Positions 9,346-17,743 of a stretch of DNA of 64,000 bases are shown here, in pieces (position 1 is the stretch's first letter; every line of letters starts with the position of its first letter). The stretch lies in NCBI GenBank assembly GCA_016721465.1, contig JADKIA010000030.1, positions 506,142 to 570,141 of the forward strand. Direction: 5' to 3'. The notes below the pieces were generated by a model. That model ran no database searches and had not been told where the DNA came from. It saw nothing but the letters and a program-made list of their open reading frames with translations. A program made the translations under genes and the position numbers. Source of the stretch: Ideonella sp. Its GTDB lineage: Bacteria > Pseudomonadota > Gammaproteobacteria > Burkholderiales > Burkholderiaceae_C.

Positions 9346-10191
9346 ATGAGCGACATCATCAATTTCCGTCAAGTTGACGCCGGCGGTCATTCACTGCGCG
9401 TTTACGAAAGCGGCGCCGCGACTTTGGCGCCAGTCCTGTGGTTGCACGGCTCGGGGCCCGGAGTCGATGCGATGGCCAACTGGCGTGGCCTGATGACGGA
9501 CCTGGCGCCGCATTTCCGCAACGTCGCCCCGGACATCCTCGGCTTCGGTGAATCGGCGTGCCCGGATCCCTTTCCGCGTGGCATCGCGGCGTCGGTCGAA
9601 CTGCGGGCCCGGAACACGCTCGCCTTGCTCGACGCGCTGAAGATCGAGTCCATCCACGTCGTCGGGAATTCGATGGGCGGCATGATCACGATGCGCATGG
9701 CGCAGATCGCCCCCTCGCGGGTTCGCAAGATGGTGCTCATGGGCAGCGGCGGCGCGGGAGGGCTGACGCCCGAGGCCGGCAAGAAGACGATGGAGTACCT
9801 GGCCAATCCTTCGGTGGATGGGCTTCGCGGCCTGATGGAGATGTTCGTCTACGACGCGAAGACGTTCGGCGTCGATCTGGGCCAGCTGGCCGCCGATCGC
9901 ATGACCATCGCCTCACGTCCGCACGTCGCACGCGTGAATGCCGCGACCTTTGACATGAGCCAGCCGGTCTTCGTCCTCACGCCCGAGCAACTGGCGGCCA
10001 TCCCCCACCCGGCCCTGGTGATCCACGGCAGGGAGGACCGCGTCGTGCCGGTCGATGCCTCGTACTACCTGTCCAAACATCTGCCCGACGCGCAATTGCA
10101 CGTCTTTCCGAAGTCTGGGCACTGGGCCCAGTTGGAACAGAAGGACCGCTTTAAAGCCTTGATCCAGGCCTTCCTGAGCGGATCGCTTTGA
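9346..10191 (+). CDS. Alpha/beta-fold C-C hydrolase, MhpC/BphD-like
   Basis: 281 residues from the ATG at 9346, chosen because GGGAG lies 6 bp upstream. It has an oxyanion HGSGPG motif near residue 35, nucleophile elbow GNSMGG (Ser near 107), acid HGREDRVVP and catalytic His in GHWAQLE near the C-terminus. This is the meta-cleavage product hydrolase type, which splits the vinylogous 1,5-diketone made by an extradiol dioxygenase. It follows from context that it acts on the product of the region's dioxygenases. Confidence 0.85.
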   Translation: MSDIINFRQVDAGGHSLRVYESGAATLAPVLWLHGSGPGVDAMANWRGLMTDLAPHFRNVAPDILGFGESACPDPFPRGIAASVELRARNTLALLDALKIESIHVVGNSMGGMITMRMAQIAPSRVRKMVLMGSGGAGGLTPEAGKKTMEYLANPSVDGLRGLMEMFVYDAKTFGVDLGQLAADRMTIASRPHVARVNAATFDMSQPVFVLTPEQLAAIPHPALVIHGREDRVVPVDASYYLSKHLPDAQLHVFPKSGHWAQLEQKDRFKALIQAFLSGSL

Positions 10192-10205
10192 TGTGACCCA
10201 GCCGC

Positions 10206-10232
10206 CACGAGCCGCCAATCCGGCGGCTCGTG
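10206..10232. terminator. Strong hairpin between hydrolase and FAH-family gene
   Basis: Perfect 11-bp stem CACGAGCCGCC / GGCGGCTCGTG with loop AATCC, 14 bp after the hydrolase stop. No U-tract follows (TTCGCAC), so it may attenuate rather than end transcription into the FAH-family gene. Confidence 0.55.
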
Positions 10233-10267
10233 TTCGCACTCAAAAATGCACAACCGCAGGGGGAAGC

Positions 10268-11128
10268 GTGCGCTTTGCAATGGTGATCGACGGCACGCGC
10301 GTGGGCATCGCGCTGGCAGCCAGGGAAGGGGTTCTGAACGTTCACTGGCAGGACGAGCCGCAGTGGCCGGGCTCCTTGCAGTCGCTCGTCGGCCAGGGAG
10401 CCCGGGCCCTGCAGGACGCAGGGCGCGCGCTGGCCCGTGCGCCCGAAGTCGAACAAGCGCGCATCCGGTTTCAGCCGCCGCTGGGCGAGCCGCAGAAGAT
10501 CGTATGCATCGGCCTGAACTACGCCGACCACAGCAGCGAGACGGGGCTGCAGGTGCCGTCTTATCCCACGGTCTTCGGTCGGTTCGCGTCGAGCCTGGTT
10601 GGTCACGGTGAGCCGATTCGCAGGCCGCGCGTCTCGACCCAGCTCGACTACGAGGGCGAACTCGTCGCCGTCATCGGGACCGGCGGGCGCGACATATCGA
10701 AGGGTCGCGCGCTGAACCACGTGATCGGCTATTCGGTGTTCAACGACGCCTCGGTGCGCGACTACCAGATGCGTACGCCGCAATGGACGGTCGGCAAGAA
10801 CTTCGACGCGACCGGCGCGTTCGGCCCGTTCTTCGTCACTGCGGACGAGTTGCCGGCCGGGGCGGCGGGACTGAGCCTCACCACCCGCCTCAACGGCCGC
10901 GTGGTCCAGCAGGCCAGCACGACAGACATGATCTTCGACGTGGCGACACAGGTAAGCCTGCTCAGCGAAGTTTTCACCTGGCAACCCGGGGACATCATCG
11001 TCACCGGCACGCCCGCCGGCGTCGGGATGGCGCGCAAGCCGCCGTTGTGGATGGCATCGGGCGACGTCTGCGAAGTCGAGGTCGAAGGCGTTGGGCTTCT
11101 GCGCAACCCGATTGCCGACGCCGCGTGA
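10268..11128 (+). CDS. Fumarylacetoacetate hydrolase (FAH) family protein
   Basis: 286 residues from a GTG preceded by GGGGGAA (the frame extends upstream to 10193 but that part overlaps the hairpin). Contains the FAH core: PQKIVCIGLNYADHSSETG near residue 75, ELVAVIG and GYSVFNDASVRD with metal-binding acidic residues, and TGTPAGVGMA near residue 250. Members are Mg-dependent hydrolases, isomerases or decarboxylases acting on 2-oxo-dienoic acids. After a C-C hydrolase it may hydrate, isomerise or cleave the dienoate or diketo product. Confidence 0.85.
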   Translation: MRFAMVIDGTRVGIALAAREGVLNVHWQDEPQWPGSLQSLVGQGARALQDAGRALARAPEVEQARIRFQPPLGEPQKIVCIGLNYADHSSETGLQVPSYPTVFGRFASSLVGHGEPIRRPRVSTQLDYEGELVAVIGTGGRDISKGRALNHVIGYSVFNDASVRDYQMRTPQWTVGKNFDATGAFGPFFVTADELPAGAAGLSLTTRLNGRVVQQASTTDMIFDVATQVSLLSEVFTWQPGDIIVTGTPAGVGMARKPPLWMASGDVCEVEVEGVGLLRNPIADAA

Positions 11129-11162
11129 TCCCCGCCGAGCCTGAGTACCAAGGATCAAACCG

Positions 11163-11437
11163 ATGAGCGACAACCGCACCGATCTTTTCGTCGAAGCGCA
11201 CACCGCGCACAAGTTCATCGACCGGCCCATCGACGACGACACGGCCCTCCACGAACTGCTGCCTTTGCACGCGCCGCACCGATGAGCGGGTTCGATCCGG
11301 CCCGGGTAGACCAGGCCTTATTCCCGGACGGCCGCTGGAAGACGAACTTCCTGGTCAACCTCGGCTTCGCGAGCCTCGACGGCCATCGCCCCAGGGGGCC
11401 GCGCCTCGAGTTCGATCTGGCCGTCCGGTTCGGGTGA
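11163..11437 (+). pseudogene. RutE-like nitroreductase remnant with internal deletion
   Basis: Two short overlapping frames remain. The first, 11163-11285, encodes 40 residues (starts MSDNRTDLFVEAHTAHKF) and resembles the N-terminus of malonic semialdehyde reductase/nitroreductase RutE. The second, 11282-11437, encodes 51 residues (starts MSGFDPARVDQALFPDG, later NFLVNLGF and PRLEFD) and resembles the RutE C-terminus. About 100 residues between them, including most of the flavin site, are missing. The junction is an ATGA where one fragment's stop overlaps the other's ATG. The gene cannot make a working enzyme. Confidence 0.75.
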
Positions 11438-11458
11438 GGGTGAGAAGGAGCAACCGTC

Positions 11459-12685
11459 TTGAATGCCATCGTCGACCGCGACTTCCCGGTCTCATCGCCC
11501 GGCGCGAGGCAGCCCGGCCTCGCCCAGACCCTCACCCTGCTGGTGACGAGCAGCCTGACGGTGATGGTCACCGCCGTCGTCGGGCCGAGCCTGCCGACCA
11601 TGCAGGCGCACTTTCGCGACGTGCCCGGCGCGGACGCACTCGTGCCGCTGACCATGAGTGCTCCACTGCTGATGATGGCGCTGCTCAGCGTCGCGGTGGG
11701 CGAACTGGCCGATCGTTGGGGGCGCAAGCGGCTGTTGGTGGCGTCGGCCATCGCGTACGGCATCGTCGGAACGATGCCCCTGTACCTGGATTCCCTGGCG
11801 GCCATCCTCGCCAGCCGCGTCGGCCTGGGCGCCTTCGAAGCAGTGCTCACGACGGTGGGTGCGACCCTGATCGGCGACTACTTCGCGGGCCTTCAGCGCG
11901 AGCGCTACATGGCCTTGCAGACGACCGTCGGCGCGGTGGCGGCCGTTGTGCTGGCCGTGATCGGAGGCGCCTTGGCCCAGTGGGGTTGGCGTGTGCCGTA
12001 CGCGATGTTCGGGGCCAGCCTGGCGCTGGCGCCGTTGCTGGCGCTGCTGTTGTGGGAGCCGCCCAGCCGCGCGACGATGACGCTGGCGCAGCAGATCGAG
12101 GACAGTCAATCGTTCAGCGGCCATGCGCTGACCTGGCGTTGCGTACTGGGCTTCCTGCTGGGCTTCGAGTTCCTGATCCTCAACGTTCATTTCGGCTATC
12201 TACAGGCGGCCGTGGGTGTCGACTCCACCGCCCTGATCGGCCTGGCCTACGCGCTCAACAGCGTCGGGGCCATCGCCGGAACGCTGCTCTTTGGCTGGCA
12301 TCTGGCTTCGGCGGTATCGGTCCCGACCTGTCTCGGGCTGGGCGCGCTACTGGGCGGCGGCTCGCTCATGGTCATGCCTTTCACGACGACCTACGCCACG
12401 CTCACTGCCGCCGGGGTCGTCACGGGCATCGGCATGGGCATCCTGTTTCCTGCGATGGCGAACTGGAACATGCGCGAGCTGCCGGTCTCCCGGCGCGGTG
12501 TTGGCACCGGCGCATACAACTCGTGCCTGGCCTTCGGCATGTTCGTCAGCCCGCTGGCCGTCGTCGGCCTGGAGACCCTCATCGGAGGTTCGCGCGTGCG
12601 CGCAGTGGCCGTCGGCGGCTGGGCGCTGCTGGCCGCGGGCCTCGCGGCGCTGGGCGTGGGGCTCTCGCGCCAGCCGCACCGCTGA
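11459..12685 (+). CDS. MFS transporter
   Basis: 408 residues, TTG start 8 bp after AGAAGGAG. About 12 hydrophobic segments; MFS motif A is visible as GELADRWGRKR after the second helix. The protein belongs to the drug:H+/metabolite transporter type. It closes the gene run with the hydrolase and FAH enzyme, so uptake of the pathway substrate or efflux of an intermediate is the likely role. Its stop is 24 bp from the stop of the convergent second TetR gene. Confidence 0.85.
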   Translation: MNAIVDRDFPVSSPGARQPGLAQTLTLLVTSSLTVMVTAVVGPSLPTMQAHFRDVPGADALVPLTMSAPLLMMALLSVAVGELADRWGRKRLLVASAIAYGIVGTMPLYLDSLAAILASRVGLGAFEAVLTTVGATLIGDYFAGLQRERYMALQTTVGAVAAVVLAVIGGALAQWGWRVPYAMFGASLALAPLLALLLWEPPSRATMTLAQQIEDSQSFSGHALTWRCVLGFLLGFEFLILNVHFGYLQAAVGVDSTALIGLAYALNSVGAIAGTLLFGWHLASAVSVPTCLGLGALLGGGSLMVMPFTTTYATLTAAGVVTGIGMGILFPAMANWNMRELPVSRRGVGTGAYNSCLAFGMFVSPLAVVGLETLIGGSRVRAVAVGGWALLAAGLAALGVGLSRQPHR

Positions 12686-12709
12686 CCTTCGCGCGAACGC
12701 GCCGTCGGT

Positions 12710-13486
12710 TCAGAATATCGCGTTGCGCGGTACCTTTCGGTGGCGCGCCTTCGCAGGCTGCGGCTGCGTCAGCATGCCATCGAAGAGGACGTCCAGCGCA
12801 TTGTCGATGTAGGCGTGCGCGGCAGCGTCCGACTTCAGATCGGTCCCGTACATCCGAGGCGGCAACTCCGATGCCAGCACGTAGGCGATCAGGATGCCGG
12901 TCATCATCACGCTGGCCTGCTCCGTGGGAATCGGCCGCAGCAGCCCATTCGCAACGCACTCCTCGATCAGGGCGTTGAGGGCCTTGTTGAATGGGCGCAT
13001 GTACGTGTCCACCAGCCAGTCCCGCCGGGGGCTGGCCCGCGACAGCTCCTTGTGCATGATGGCGTGCACGGAGGGGCGCCGGATATTCATCTGCGCGAAG
13101 CTGATCAGCAGTCGCCTGAGCCGGTCCAGGGGATGCGCGCTCGACGCGCTGGGATCGGTGGCACGCTCCAGCGCCACGGTCTCGCGGTAGCCCTCCTCGA
13201 TCACCGCGCGCCACAGCTGTTCCTTGGAGCCAAAGTGGTAGTTGAGCAGCGGCTGCTTGACGCCCGCCCGTTTGGCGATGTCCAGCACCGAAGCGCCATC
13301 GAAGCCACGCTCGCAGAACTCGATGGCCGCGGCGTCCAGGAGGCGCCGCTTGCCTCCCGGCTCGGTCGCCGTGGGAGCGCTCGCAGCGCCGGGCGACGCC
13401 AAGCTGCGTGCAGGCGACTTGCCCTTGAGCTGTCGGCCGGCAGCGGCGATCGTTTTCCTGCCGACGGGTGTCTTGGTCTCGGGCAT
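12710..13486 (-). CDS. TetR family transcriptional regulator (copy 2)
   Basis: 258 residues from the ATG at 13486, chosen because its N-terminal arm (44 residues before GKRRLLDAAAIEFCERGF) matches the length in the first TetR; longer frames from 13498 or 13591 are possible and no clear ribosome site decides. The DNA-binding domain is almost the same as in the TetR at 2215-3027, and the C-terminal ligand domain is also related (YMRPFNKALNALIEECV against YMAPFNRRLGALIEECM). It is divergent from the second dioxygenase. This TetR-dioxygenase pair is therefore a duplicate of the pair at 2215-4092. Confidence 0.88.
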   Translation of the reverse strand: MPETKTPVGRKTIAAAGRQLKGKSPARSLASPGAASAPTATEPGGKRRLLDAAAIEFCERGFDGASVLDIAKRAGVKQPLLNYHFGSKEQLWRAVIEEGYRETVALERATDPSASSAHPLDRLRRLLISFAQMNIRRPSVHAIMHKELSRASPRRDWLVDTYMRPFNKALNALIEECVANGLLRPIPTEQASVMMTGILIAYVLASELPPRMYGTDLKSDAAAHAYIDNALDVLFDGMLTQPQPAKARHRKVPRNAIF

Positions 13487-13602
13487 AGCGACTCGCATTG
13501 TAGGTTCGATGACTCGACGCAGCGGCCATCGCGGTGCACCGTCCCGATGTCCAGGGACGGCGAACCGCACCATCGACCGCGTGGTTCGCATTCGAATCGA
13601 AG

Positions 13603-13650
13603 CTGATATAGATATAAGTCCTAGTACGAATTGGCGGATGGCTCAATAAG
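13603..13650. promoter_or_regulatory. Paired TetR operator candidates, divergent promoter 3
   Basis: CTGATATAGATATAAG at 13603-13618, and a weaker copy CGGATGGCTCAATAAG at 13635-13650 (10 of 16 bases equal to the site at 3104). Spacing is again 32 bp and the second site ends 36 bp before the dioxygenase ATG. It lies between TetR copy 2 and the second dioxygenase. Confidence 0.5.
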
Positions 13651-13686
13651 CTCTTGTCTTACCCTTCCATCGGACCGGAGCTGCAG

Positions 13687-14589
13687 ATGATCGAGTCTTT
13701 GTCGTACATCGGATTCACCTCGCCTCGCGCATCTGAGTGGGAGGAACTCGGCCCCGCCGTGCTGGGCCTGCAACTGGCGCCGCGCCAGCCCGACGGCGTG
13801 ATCCGCCTGCGCATGGACGATGCGGCCTACCGGATTGCGATTGCCGACGGTCCCGTCGACAACCTCGACCACCTCGGGTGGGGCGTGGCGGGCCCTGCCG
13901 CATTCGAGGCGGCCGTTGCGACGCTGCAGTCCAAGGGTGTGACCGTGACGCGGGAGGGCGATGACCTGGCTGCGCGGCGCTGTGTCGTCGACCTGGCGTC
14001 GTTCTGCGATCCGTTCGGCTGGCGGCAGGAGATTTCATGGGGGCAGGCGTGCCGCCAGCACACGTTCCAGCCCGGGCGGCCGATGTCCGGCTTCGTGACC
14101 GAAGCCGGGGGCTTGGGGCACATCGTCCTGGTGGTGCCGGACCTGGCGCGTGCCGAAGCTTTCTACATGGGCGTGCTCGGCTTCCGCCTGAGCGACGAGG
14201 TCCGCTTCATGGGCCTGAAGATTCACTTCTACCACTGCAACACACGGCACCACACGCTGGCGATGCTGGAAATGCCTGGCGTGACCGGTGTGGTCCATCT
14301 GATGCTGCAGGTGGCTTCGCTGGACGACGTGGGAACCGCGCTGGACATCGTCCAACGGCGCGGCTACCCCATGTCGATGACCCTGGGCCGCCACGCCAAC
14401 GACCACATGGTGTCCTTCTACTTCCGCACGCCCTCGGGATTCGACATCGAGTACGGATGGGGCGCAGTCGAGATCGAGGCCGCCGCCAACCGACCCATGC
14501 TGTACGACACCGGTGACATCTGGGGCCATCACCCGCCCGAAGACGGCATGGACCTGCCGGGGATCCTTCGTCCGGTCCCGGCGGTATGA
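13687..14589 (+). CDS. Extradiol ring-cleavage dioxygenase, VOC/BphC-like (copy 2)
   Basis: 300 residues from the ATG at 13687 (GGAG 6 bp upstream; start MIESLSYIGF aligns with MIESLAYVGF of copy 1). Likely Fe(II) ligands are conserved: His in GLGHIVL, His in VVHLML and Glu in FDIEYGW. Shares long identical stretches with the 3154 gene (for example GQACRQ, TFQPGRPMSGFVT), so the two arose by duplication. Divergence in the N-terminal module and active-site flank (VHHLML against VVHLML) may mean different ring substituents. Stop overlaps the SDR start by 4 bp. Confidence 0.88.
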   Translation: MIESLSYIGFTSPRASEWEELGPAVLGLQLAPRQPDGVIRLRMDDAAYRIAIADGPVDNLDHLGWGVAGPAAFEAAVATLQSKGVTVTREGDDLAARRCVVDLASFCDPFGWRQEISWGQACRQHTFQPGRPMSGFVTEAGGLGHIVLVVPDLARAEAFYMGVLGFRLSDEVRFMGLKIHFYHCNTRHHTLAMLEMPGVTGVVHLMLQVASLDDVGTALDIVQRRGYPMSMTLGRHANDHMVSFYFRTPSGFDIEYGWGAVEIEAAANRPMLYDTGDIWGHHPPEDGMDLPGILRPVPAV

Positions 14590-15467
14590 GCGGTGCCGTC
14601 AAGTCGCTGGCCGGCAGGACCTTGTTCATCACGGGAGCGAGCCGCGGCATCGGTCTGGCGATCGCACTGCGTGCCGCACGCGACGGCGCCAACGTGGCCA
14701 TCGCCGCCAAGACCACCGAGCCGCATGCCAAGCTGCCCGGCACCATCCACACCGCCTCCGAGGCCATCGAGAGGGCGGGCGGCAAGGCCTTGGCGCTGGT
14801 CGCGGATGTGCGCGACGAAAATCAGATCGAGGCTGCGGTGGCGCGCACGGTGGAGCGCTTCGGCGGCATCGATGCGTGCATCAACAACGCGTCGGCGATC
14901 AATCTCAGCGGCACTGAGTCCATCGATCTCAAGCGTTTCGACTTGATCCAGCAGGTCAACACGCGCGGCACCTTCGTGACTTCGCGTGCCTGCATTGCGC
15001 ACCTGCGACGCAGTTCCAACCCGCACATCCTGGCGCTCTCGCCGCCGCTGACGATGCGCACGGACTGGTTCGCGCAGCATCTACCCTACACGCTGTCCAA
15101 GTACGGCATGTCGATGGTGATCTACGGACTGGCTGGCGAACTGCGCGAGGCCGGCATCGCGTGCAACGCGCTGTGGCCCCGCACCACCGTGGCCACCGCG
15201 GCGGTGGAGTTCGCGCTGGGTGGCCAAGCCATGCTACGCCAGTCGCGCACGCCAGAGATCATGGCCGACGCGGCGCACGCCATCCTGTGCCGGCCTGCGC
15301 GCAGCTACACCGGCAACCTCGTGCTCGATGACGAGGTGCTGGCTCAGGAAGGAGTGTGTGATTTCGAGCGCTATCGCCACGATCCGACCAGCCCGCTGCT
15401 GCCCGACATTTTCGTCGATCCCGCCGCACCGCTGCCACCGGGCGCCCGCTACGCCGCCGCGCGCTGA
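14586..15467 (+). CDS. Short-chain dehydrogenase/reductase, HSDL2-like
   Basis: 293 residues. Rossmann fold with TGASRGIGLAIA (about residues 18-29), NNASAI near residue 102, a serine in ILALSPP and the catalytic YTLSK near residue 170. The long insert after the first strand (HAKLPGTIHTASEAIE) is typical of the HSDL2/citronellol dehydrogenase-like SDR group. It is co-translated with the second dioxygenase (ATGA overlap) and would oxidise an alcohol or reduce a ketone or aldehyde in the pathway using NAD(P). Confidence 0.85.
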   Translation: MSGAVKSLAGRTLFITGASRGIGLAIALRAARDGANVAIAAKTTEPHAKLPGTIHTASEAIERAGGKALALVADVRDENQIEAAVARTVERFGGIDACINNASAINLSGTESIDLKRFDLIQQVNTRGTFVTSRACIAHLRRSSNPHILALSPPLTMRTDWFAQHLPYTLSKYGMSMVIYGLAGELREAGIACNALWPRTTVATAAVEFALGGQAMLRQSRTPEIMADAAHAILCRPARSYTGNLVLDDEVLAQEGVCDFERYRHDPTSPLLPDIFVDPAAPLPPGARYAAAR

Positions 15468-15892
15468 AGATCGCTGCCCGCGGCGTCGGCGTCGCCTCCG
15501 TCGGCGCGGCGAAAGCGACTGCACGCAAGACGGCGTCCGGCTGTTGAGGTCCGCAGTTTCTTGCAACTGCGACCACTATTCTTGCTGGCCGCTTCACCAT
15601 TTCTGCCAGTACGGGTGAGTCGTTCAGCTGCTTTGAGTTCGCCGGTGCCTTTCCCGACGGCCGATGACGGGCAGCAGCATGTCGAAGTTGCCCCAGGTTT
15701 GCAGTGAGTCGATCGACAGCCGCGCCAAGGCTTGGGCGTGGATTGGGCAACAGCTTGCCGACGGAGCGAGCCACTCTTGCTTCCAGCGTAAGCAAAGCGA
15801 TGTGACGTCCAGCGGATTCAGGAACAAGCATCTCGCTGTTCGGCACAGTCGGGACATCGAGCAGGCCCGCGACCCCGACCATCAGACAAGGG
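15468..15892. other. Intergenic stretch without recognisable gene
   Basis: 425 bp between the SDR and the sensor kinase, convergent ends on both sides. Short frames exist on both strands but none resembles a known protein, has a ribosome site or shows coding bias like its neighbours. Base composition is lower in GC than around it, so it may hold old mobile-element debris, but I could not identify any. Confidence 0.4.
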
Positions 15893-16936
15893 CTAGGGTC
15901 CCGAAAGCCGCATCGTGACCACCAAGCCACCACCGACCCGTGGCGCCGCATTGATGCTTCCTCCATGAAGCTTGATGGCACGCAGCGCGATCGCCAGCCC
16001 CAACCCAACGCCGCGCGCCGCGGCCGACGCCTCAAGCCTGGTGAAGGGCTCAAAAATCAGCGCGAGCGAGTCCTCGGGCACACCCGGTCCGCGGTCGGCG
16101 ACCGACACGACCAGTCCGCGCCCACCCTCACCGGGACGAGCCTGCACGTCGACGACTGTGCCTGGAGCGGTGTGCTTCACCGCATTGCGGATGACGTTCT
16201 CGAATGCCCTGTGCAGCAGTTCGCCGCGGACCGACGCGACGAACTCACCCGGCGCATCGATTCGCACCTCGCGCGAGGCGGCGCGCGCCTCGAAGTTGGC
16301 ATCCTCGGCCACGGCGTGCAACAGGTCCAGCACGTCCTCCGTCTCCACCGCCCAGGTCTCCGGTGCGGCCTCGAGCCGGTGCAGCGTGAGCAACTCTTCG
16401 ATGAGCGCATCCAGGCGTTGGCTCTCGCGTTCGATGCGATCGACCATGGCTGGCGTCAGCGTAGCGTCCTGGCGCATCAGCCCGATGGCCGCCTGCATGC
16501 GCGCCAGCGGCGAGCGCAGCTCGTGCGAGATGTCGTGCAGCAGGATCTGGCGCGCCTGGGTCAATTGCTGCAACTGCCCCGCCATGCGATCGAAATCCTC
16601 GGCCAATTCGGTGAGCTCGTCCCGGCGTCCATGCGCCAGAGGCGCCACGCGGATGTCGAAGTCACCTTGTGCGACCCGGTTCAGGCCCCGACGCAGATGA
16701 CGCAACGGACCCGACAGGTACCACGCGACTGCGACGCTCGCGACAAGCATGGCCAGCATGCCACTGACCAAGGGCACCATCGGCAAGAGACCGACACTCG
16801 CCATGTCCGGGGGCGGCATGTCGGCCTGCCCGGTCGACCGCAGGTAGGCGATCGCCGCGCCGATCGACAGCAGCATGCTCACCCACAGGGCCAGCAACAG
16901 CTTCCAGAAGAGCCTGCCCTTGAACCAGTCGCGCAC
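15893..16936 (-). CDS. Sensor histidine kinase, EnvZ/CpxA type
   Basis: 347 residues from a GTG at 16936, 5 bp after the response-regulator stop with GGAAGG upstream; a longer frame to 16990 would overlap that gene. Two membrane helices (about residues 10-35 and 53-77) enclose a periplasmic loop of only about 20 residues, then HAMP, the H-box HDISHELRSPLARMQAAIG, N-box FENVIRNAVKHT and G-box DRGPGVPEDS. It would phosphorylate the response regulator encoded just upstream. The very short sensor loop suggests sensing in or near the membrane. Confidence 0.9.
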   Translation of the reverse strand: MRDWFKGRLFWKLLLALWVSMLLSIGAAIAYLRSTGQADMPPPDMASVGLLPMVPLVSGMLAMLVASVAVAWYLSGPLRHLRRGLNRVAQGDFDIRVAPLAHGRRDELTELAEDFDRMAGQLQQLTQARQILLHDISHELRSPLARMQAAIGLMRQDATLTPAMVDRIERESQRLDALIEELLTLHRLEAAPETWAVETEDVLDLLHAVAEDANFEARAASREVRIDAPGEFVASVRGELLHRAFENVIRNAVKHTAPGTVVDVQARPGEGGRGLVVSVADRGPGVPEDSLALIFEPFTRLEASAAARGVGLGLAIALRAIKLHGGSINAAPRVGGGLVVTMRLSGP

Positions 16937-16941
16937 GCTGT

Positions 16942-17640
16942 TCAACCTTCCAGCAATTGGTAGCCCTGGCCGCGCACACTCTGAATCCATGGCCGACCGT
17001 CCGCCCGGGTTCCCAGCTTCTGCCGGATGCTGCTGATGTGGACATCGATGCGGCGGTCGTAGCGCGCCAGCGGCTGCCCGAAGGCCTGCAGCGAGATTTC
17101 CTCTTTTCTCACCAGCTGACCGGCGTGTCGGGCCAGCACCTCCAGCAGCGTGTACTCGGTGCCAGTGAGCTTGAGCGGCATGCCCTGCCAGGTGGCTGTG
17201 CGGGCTGCCGGGCTCAGCATGAGGGCGCCGCTTTCCACCTGCAAACCGCCCTGCGGCTCGCCTGGCGCTTCACGCGGTTCGGTCCTTCGCAAGATGGCAC
17301 GAATGCGCGCCACCAGCTCGCCCGGTGTGCACGGCTTGGGCACGTAGTCGTCGGCCCCCATGTCCAGCCCGACGATGCGATCCACGTTGTCGCCCCGGGC
17401 GGTCAGCATCAGTACCGGCACTTGGGTGACGGTGCGGATGCGACGCAGTGCTTCCATGCCCGACAACCTGGGCATCATGACGTCCAGCACCACGATCGAA
17501 TAGCGGCCCGTCGCCGCCTCGCGCACGGCGGCCTGACCGTCTTGTGCAGTCTGGACCTCGAAACCTTCGCGACGGAGGTACTGCGACAGCATCTCCGTCA
17601 ACTCGAGGTCGTCATCAACGAGAAGCACCCGGGTCGTCAT
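16942..17640 (-). CDS. OmpR/CpxR-family response regulator
   Basis: 232 residues from the ATG at 17640 (MTTRVLLVDDD). Receiver domain with acidic pair DDD at 9-11, phospho-acceptor Asp in VVLDVMMPRLSG near 54 and Lys in VPKPCTPGEL; winged-helix DNA-binding domain from about 130 (KLTGTEYTLLEVL, RRIDVHISSIRQKLG). Transcribed with the kinase and divergent from a three-gene efflux pump. A direct repeat in the promoter region (17693-17707) fits binding by an OmpR-type regulator. Confidence 0.92.
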   Translation of the reverse strand: MTTRVLLVDDDLELTEMLSQYLRREGFEVQTAQDGQAAVREAATGRYSIVVLDVMMPRLSGMEALRRIRTVTQVPVLMLTARGDNVDRIVGLDMGADDYVPKPCTPGELVARIRAILRRTEPREAPGEPQGGLQVESGALMLSPAARTATWQGMPLKLTGTEYTLLEVLARHAGQLVRKEEISLQAFGQPLARYDRRIDVHISSIRQKLGTRADGRPWIQSVRGQGYQLLEG

Positions 17641-17692
17641 TGAGCGAAGTGTCGCCGTTGGCAGATCCTCAAAGGCTGCAAAGGTTTGCGAT

Positions 17693-17707
17693 TTAACCCA
17701 ACTTAAC
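17693..17707. promoter_or_regulatory. CpxR-like direct repeat between regulator and efflux operon
   Basis: TTAAC-CCAAC-TTAAC; on the minus strand this reads GTTAA-N5-GTTAA, two half-sites with a 10-bp period, the layout of CpxR/OmpR-family boxes (CpxR consensus GTAAA-N5-GTAAA). It lies between the divergent response regulator and outer-membrane efflux genes, 36 bp before the efflux ATG. Binding is inferred. Confidence 0.5.
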
Positions 17708-17743
17708 GCCCGCACGGTCGTTTGGCGCCGGGGCTTCCATAGG

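Noticed and set aside
15468..15892. Possible transposase debris in the gap after the SDR gene
   Set aside because: No inverted repeats, no DDE motif and no recognisable protein segment could be found.
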